DNA of 16,828 nucleotides from an uncultured Lachnospiraceae bacterium (GTDB lineage: Bacteria; Bacillota; Clostridia; Lachnospirales; Lachnospiraceae), in NCBI GenBank assembly GCA_937916415.1, contig CALGGH010000269.1:1-16828 (forward strand). Direction: 5' to 3'. The position numbers and the translations under genes are program-made. Below the pieces are notes generated by a model that had not been told where the DNA came from, searched no databases, and saw only the letters and a list, made by a program, of their open reading frames with translations. Of the stretch, positions 13,101-16,828 are shown in pieces (the first letter of the stretch is position 1; the number at the start of each line of letters is the position of its first letter).

Positions 13101-13131
13101 ATTTCGAAGTTGATTCGGAATGAGTTTTTTT
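13097..13131 (+). terminator. Riboswitch-controlled intrinsic terminator
   Basis: ACTCATTTCGAA (13097-13108) and TTCGGAATGAGT (13114-13125) form a 12-bp stem with one G-U pair and a 5-base loop. A run of seven T (13125-13131) follows. It lies about 120 bases before the cbiK start and is the expected OFF-state structure of the riboswitch. Confidence 0.93.
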
Positions 13132-13248
13132 ATGCGCAGGTCCGTGCATGGAGCATTCCCGGCAGAGCCGGGTACGGGCCGCGCGGCGAGTAGGGTGCGA
13201 TTGCATCTTCCCTGCTCGATTTTCCTGCCGTATTTAAAGGAGGGCATT

Positions 13249-14916
13249 ATGAAAAAAAGACGTTTGAGAATGATGATGGCAGTGGCGGCCTCGGCCGTCA
13301 TGCTTGCAGGCTGCGGGAACGCCGCTCCCGAAGCCACGGAACCGTCGGCGCAGGAGGAGGTAACGGAAGCTCAGGATCAGGTCACGATCGATGCACGGGG
13401 GGAGACGACTGAAGTGACGGATGAGACGGCAGAAATGAGTGATGAAGAGAAAGCGGCTGAGGTTGCGGATCTCATTGACGCCATATACGTACAAAAGTGG
13501 ACCGAAGAAACGGATGATCTGTGTGCGCAGGCCCGCGCGGCATGGGATGCCCTGACCGATGCGCAGAAGGAAATGGTTGAGGGAGAGTTTGCCGATCCCG
13601 ATTATTTCGGACGCGATACGGGGGATGCGTCGGGGGATGATCCGCTGAATGACGACGGCATCGGAGAAAATGAGATCCTTGTCGTTAGTTTTGGCACGTC
13701 ATTTAACGAAAGCCGCACGGAGGACATCGGATCCGTGGAAAGGACGCTAGCCGCAGCCTATCCCGAATGGTCGGTCAGAAGGGCGTTCACGGCTCAGATC
13801 ATCATCAACCACGTGCTTGCCAGGGACGGCGAGAAGATTGACAACATGGATCAGGCCCTGCAGAGGGCAGTCGACAACGGCGTAAGGAATCTCGTCATCC
13901 AGCCGACGCACCTGATGCACGGCGCCGAGTATGATGAGATCGTGGAGGCAGTGGATGCCTTTTCCGATAAGTTTGCGACAGTCATCATATCCGAACCCCT
14001 GCTCGGCGAGGTGGGATCGGACGCCACGGTCATAAATGATGATAAAAAGGCCGTTGCGGAGCTGATCACGGCCGAAGCCGTGAAGGAAGCGGGATATGAG
14101 GGCCTCGACGAGGCTGCTGACGACGGTACGGCCTTTGTCTTCATGGGACACGGGACCGCGCATACCGCAAAGGTCAGTTATTCCCAGATGGCCACGCAGA
14201 TGGAGAAGCTCGGATACGCAAACGTTTATGTCGGAACCGTGGAAGGAGAACCTGAGGAGACTTCATGTGAGGTCATACTCGACAGGGTTAAGGAAGCCGG
14301 ATACAAAAAGGTCGTTTTGCGTCCCCTGATGGTCGTTGCGGGTGACCATGCCAATAACGACATGGCCGGAGACGAGGAGGATTCCTGGAAGAGCATTTTT
14401 ACCGCATCAGGAGACTTTGAGCGCGTTGAATGTCAGATCGCGGGACTCGGACGCATAGACGGCATTGAGAGTCTGTACGCATCGCACGCAGCAGATGCGA
14501 TGGCAGCGCTCGGCGACGCCGTTTCCTCCGCTGAAGCAGGCGGATCAGCCACTGAGCTTTCGGACGGTACTTATTCCGCCAAATTTACTACCGACGGTTC
14601 GATGTTTCACGTCAGCGAGGCACTGGACGACATGGGCGAACTGACGGTCAGGGACGGAGAGATGACGATACACGTGAGCCTTTCGTCCAAGAACGTCGTA
14701 AACCTTTTCCCCGGAACTGCCGAGGAAGCCGCAAAGAGCGGGGCAAAGCTTCTTAAGCCCACCGTTGACACCGTTAAGTTCGATGACGGCACCACTGAGG
14801 AGGTCAACGGATTCGACGTGCCCGTGCCCGCGCTTGACAAGGAGTTTGACCTCGCGCTTATCGGTACCAAGGGCGTATGGTATGACCACAAGGTCAAGGT
14901 TACCCTGGCTGAGTGA
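13249..14916 (+). CDS. cbiK: CbiK-type sirohydrochlorin cobaltochelatase, lipoprotein
   Basis: The 555-residue protein inserts, or handles, Co2+ or Fe2+ in a tetrapyrrole. The start at 13249 has AGGAGG 5 bases upstream; a longer open frame beginning at 13120 inside the terminator is rejected. Residues 1-22 are a signal peptide with lipobox LAGC (Cys22), so the enzyme is extracytoplasmic. An acidic linker and a helical stretch (about 68-115) follow. The chelatase domain spans ~140-425, with EILVVSFGTSF at its start, QPTHLMHGAEYDE (His221), FMGHGTAHTAKVSY (His301) and VVAGDHANNDM (His367); His221 and His367 correspond to the CbiK metal-binding histidines. Residues ~438-555 form an additional beta-rich domain starting DGTYSAKF. 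A classical cytoplasmic CbiK is about half this length. It is controlled by the cobalamin riboswitch and overlaps the binding-protein gene at TGATG. Confidence 0.92.
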   Translation: MKKRRLRMMMAVAASAVMLAGCGNAAPEATEPSAQEEVTEAQDQVTIDARGETTEVTDETAEMSDEEKAAEVADLIDAIYVQKWTEETDDLCAQARAAWDALTDAQKEMVEGEFADPDYFGRDTGDASGDDPLNDDGIGENEILVVSFGTSFNESRTEDIGSVERTLAAAYPEWSVRRAFTAQIIINHVLARDGEKIDNMDQALQRAVDNGVRNLVIQPTHLMHGAEYDEIVEAVDAFSDKFATVIISEPLLGEVGSDATVINDDKKAVAELITAEAVKEAGYEGLDEAADDGTAFVFMGHGTAHTAKVSYSQMATQMEKLGYANVYVGTVEGEPEETSCEVILDRVKEAGYKKVVLRPLMVVAGDHANNDMAGDEEDSWKSIFTASGDFERVECQIAGLGRIDGIESLYASHAADAMAALGDAVSSAEAGGSATELSDGTYSAKFTTDGSMFHVSEALDDMGELTVRDGEMTIHVSLSSKNVVNLFPGTAEEAAKSGAKLLKPTVDTVKFDDGTTEEVNGFDVPVPALDKEFDLALIGTKGVWYDHKVKVTLAE

Positions 14917-16517
14917 TGGCAGGCAACGTGATGAAGACGCTTAAAAAGATCAAACTTATGATGACCTTTATGGGATTGATGCTTATGGTGACCTCCTGCG
15001 GATCGCGGGGGGTTACTTCGTATGCAGTTGAGATCACCATGGAGGGCGGTTCCGGCAAGGCCGGCATAGAATCTCCGGTCACGATCACCGAAGCGGACGG
15101 CCGCATGACGGCCAGGCTGGTATGGAGCAGCCCTAATTATGATTATATGATCGTGGACGGAGTGAAGTATGACAATGAAACTCCAGGGGAGAATTCCACT
15201 TTTACGGTATCGGTGGATTCACTCGATGAGCCCCTGACCGTAATAGGAGATACGGTCGCCATGAGCACTCCTCATGAGATCGAGTACGTGATCCATTGGG
15301 GCGGGCGGCCTGAGGAAGAGCCTGACCATGATAAGGCTGCTCGGGATAAGCCTGCTCAGGATAAGTCTGCTCAGGATGCTCCCAAGGAGGCCGGCAGCCC
15401 CGCGGAAGGCTCGCAGCCGGATGATCATGCAGGCACGTCCAGGGCATCTGCCGGCGGCACGGGCACGGCATCCTTTGCAGCCCTTGAACCGACCGGAACC
15501 ATGAACCTTAAATATGCCAAAAAGTTCAGCATAACCCTGTACGGTGATTACAGGCTGATAAATATCGATGAAGACAGGGACTACCTGCTGGTTCCCGAGG
15601 GAATGGAGGTGCCGGCGGACGTACCGGGAGAGACCTGCGTGCTTAAGGTGCCTCTGGACGCATCCTACGTGGCATCCACGTCCGCGATGGATCTCGTCAG
15701 CAAGGCGGGAGCGCTCGGAATGGTCAGGATGGCCTCCCTGGAAGCGGATGACTGGCACGTGGATGAGGTCCGGTCTGCCATGGAGACTGGAGACATCGTA
15801 TATGCCGGCAAATACAGGGCACCGGACTATGAAGTCATCATGGGAGAAGGATGTGACCTGGCGGTGGAAAACACCATGATCTATCATGAACCCGCGGTCC
15901 GGGAGAAACTGGAGGAATTAGGCATACCCGTAATGGTTGAGATGTCGAGCTATGAGGAGCATCCGCTCGGACGCCTCGAATGGATCAGGCTCTACGGCGT
16001 GCTTTTCGGGACCGAAGGGACCGCGGATGAGTATTTTGAGGAGCAGATGAAAAAGGCACAGTTCATAATGGAACAGCCCGATACGGGCTTAAGCGTTGCC
16101 TTTTTTCACGTAACTGCTGACGGCATGATAAACGTCAGAAAGCCCGGGGATTACGTATCCAAAATGATAGAAATGTCCGGCGGACGTTATATAATAAAAG
16201 ACAAGGAAGATGACGACGCGTTATCCGTCATGAACGTACAGATGGAGGATTTCTATGCCCTCGCCAGGGATGCGGACGTCATCATATACGATGGCACCAT
16301 CGGCGGAGGGATCAGGTCCACGGATGAACTGGTATCCCGAAATGCCCTGTTTGGCGACTTTAAGGCCGTTCGACGGGGCAGGGTTTACTGCACCACTGAT
16401 GATTTTTTTCAAAAAACGACGGGCATGGCGGATTTTATGAATGACCTGCACAATGCCCTCACCGAAGAAGACGATGATTTTGTTTATCTGAAAAGGGTAA
16501 GTGATCATGAACCGTAA
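14916..16517 (+). CDS. BtuF/FecB-type ABC substrate-binding lipoprotein
   Basis: A 533-residue lipoprotein with signal peptide and lipobox VTSC (Cys28). ATG 14916 overlaps the preceding TGA (TGATG); ATG 14931, with GGCAGG upstream, is an equally good in-frame start. Residues ~34-129 form a beta-rich domain (EITMEGGSGKAG, LVWSSPNYDYMIVDGVKY, NSTFTVSV, DTVAMSTPHEIEY). I know this arrangement from clostridial uptake lipoproteins, and it resembles the C-terminal domain of the adjacent chelatase. Residues ~130-190 are a charged low-complexity linker containing DKxAQ repeats. Residues ~195-525 form a periplasmic-binding-protein domain of the iron-complex/cobalamin class (LINIDEDRDYLLVPEG, VMVEMSSYEEHPLGRLEWIRLYG, ADVIIYDGTIGG). 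The ligand is probably cobalamin, a precursor or another tetrapyrrole, given the riboswitch. The permease gene overlaps it by 11 bases. Confidence 0.88.
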   Translation: MAGNVMKTLKKIKLMMTFMGLMLMVTSCGSRGVTSYAVEITMEGGSGKAGIESPVTITEADGRMTARLVWSSPNYDYMIVDGVKYDNETPGENSTFTVSVDSLDEPLTVIGDTVAMSTPHEIEYVIHWGGRPEEEPDHDKAARDKPAQDKSAQDAPKEAGSPAEGSQPDDHAGTSRASAGGTGTASFAALEPTGTMNLKYAKKFSITLYGDYRLINIDEDRDYLLVPEGMEVPADVPGETCVLKVPLDASYVASTSAMDLVSKAGALGMVRMASLEADDWHVDEVRSAMETGDIVYAGKYRAPDYEVIMGEGCDLAVENTMIYHEPAVREKLEELGIPVMVEMSSYEEHPLGRLEWIRLYGVLFGTEGTADEYFEEQMKKAQFIMEQPDTGLSVAFFHVTADGMINVRKPGDYVSKMIEMSGGRYIIKDKEDDDALSVMNVQMEDFYALARDADVIIYDGTIGGGIRSTDELVSRNALFGDFKAVRRGRVYCTTDDFFQKTTGMADFMNDLHNALTEEDDDFVYLKRVSDHEP

Positions 16518-16800
16518 CAGACGTACGATAGTGTTCATATTGCTGGCGCTTGTTCTGATCGTGCTTACGTGCGTCAACATAATGACCGGCAGCGTGAGCA
16601 TCACGCCCGGTGAGGTCATTGACGTGCTGACGGGCAGATCGGACAGCGTGATGCTGAACAACGTCATAATGCACGTCAGGCTCCCCCGCATGCTGGCCGC
16701 GATCGTTCTCGGAGGGTGCCTGGCCTTATCGGGGTATCTGCTTCAGACTTTTTTTAATAATCCGATAGTAGGACCTTTTGTATTGGGTATATCATCGGGG
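16507..16800 (+). CDS. FecCD/BtuC-type ABC permease, N-terminal fragment
   Basis: The first 98 codons of a FecCD-family permease, which forms the membrane channel for the preceding binding protein. A first transmembrane helix (about residues 7-26, IVFILLALVLIVLTCVNI) leads to the family region HVRLPRMLAAIVLGGCLALSG (about 56-76). The signature LQTFFNNPIVGPFVLGISSG follows (about 78-98), matching the usual LQ..F.NPLA.P..LGISSGA. The start overlaps the binding-protein gene by 11 bases in another frame, so translation is coupled. The real sequence ends at 16800, where sequencing adapter begins. The ATPase subunit is presumably beyond the contig. Confidence 0.93.
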
Positions 16801-16828
16801 AGATCGGAAGAGCACACGTCTGAACTCC
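16801..16828. other. Illumina TruSeq adapter contamination
   Basis: The last 28 bases, starting AGATCGGAAGAGCACACGTC and ending TGAACTCC, are identical to the beginning of the standard Illumina TruSeq read-1 adapter. They interrupt a conserved permease frame exactly after LGISSG. They are not part of the genome. Confidence 0.98.

Noticed and set aside
13158..13172. CCCGGC/GCCGGG hairpin between the riboswitch terminator and cbiK as a second terminator
   Set aside because: It has a short 6-bp stem, no following T-run, and lies too close to the coding start to be useful as a terminator.
13120..13248. N-terminal extension of the cbiK frame
   Set aside because: It begins within the intrinsic terminator and would precede a clear signal peptide. 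ATG 13249 has AGGAGG directly upstream.

Overview
The window looks like the end-to-end sequence of a short-read (probably metagenomic) contig from a Gram-positive anaerobe of the class Clostridia, most likely a Lachnospiraceae-type gut bacterium. Three things suggest this: strong AGGAGG ribosome sites, several lipoproteins with lipobox cysteines, and gene families (a DUF6110-like small protein with a P1B ATPase, a lipoprotein cobaltochelatase, a zinc-type binding protein) that I know mainly from that group. The assignment is by eye, not by search. Both ends look artefactual. The last 28 bases are exactly the start of the Illumina TruSeq adapter, and the first ~29 bases are an inverted copy of bases 46-74 (one mismatch) lying inside a copper ATPase gene.

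Left part (1-5.7 kb): the N-terminus of a CopA-type copper ATPase runs leftward off the edge. Across a 281-base divergent intergenic region with a 27-bp tandem repeat array, a large gene runs rightward. It encodes an unusual fusion: a STAS (anti-sigma-antagonist type) domain, then NRPS adenylation, carrier and condensation domains, with no thioesterase. A MATE exporter overlaps its stop codon by 8 bases, so the two should be co-expressed.

Middle (5.7-11.3 kb): a DUF6110-like small membrane protein and a P1B-type metal ATPase form a two-gene operon with their own promoter, flanked by two copies of a 36-bp repeat. Next comes a broken locus in which the first ~20 codons of a metallo-beta-lactamase-fold gene run into a SpoIIE-type PP2C phosphatase lacking its own start. 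It is followed by a short-chain dehydrogenase/epimerase-like gene and a HAD-family lipoprotein. The STAS fusion and the nearby PP2C remnant hint at a phosphorylation switch acting on a peptide synthetase; this is the most novel idea in the window, but it is inference.

Right part (11.3-16.8 kb): metal and corrinoid uptake. A sigma70-type promoter is bracketed by two inverted Fur-superfamily-like boxes and followed by a 16-bp tandem repeat array. It leads to an orphan zinc-type binding lipoprotein with no permease or ATPase gene beside it. Then a cobalamin riboswitch with a readable antiterminator/terminator pair controls a lipoprotein CbiK-type cobaltochelatase, a BtuF/FecB-type binding lipoprotein and the start of a FecCD-type permease. 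The overall theme is metal homeostasis (Cu, unknown divalent metal, Zn, Co/corrinoid) beside a small specialised-metabolite locus.
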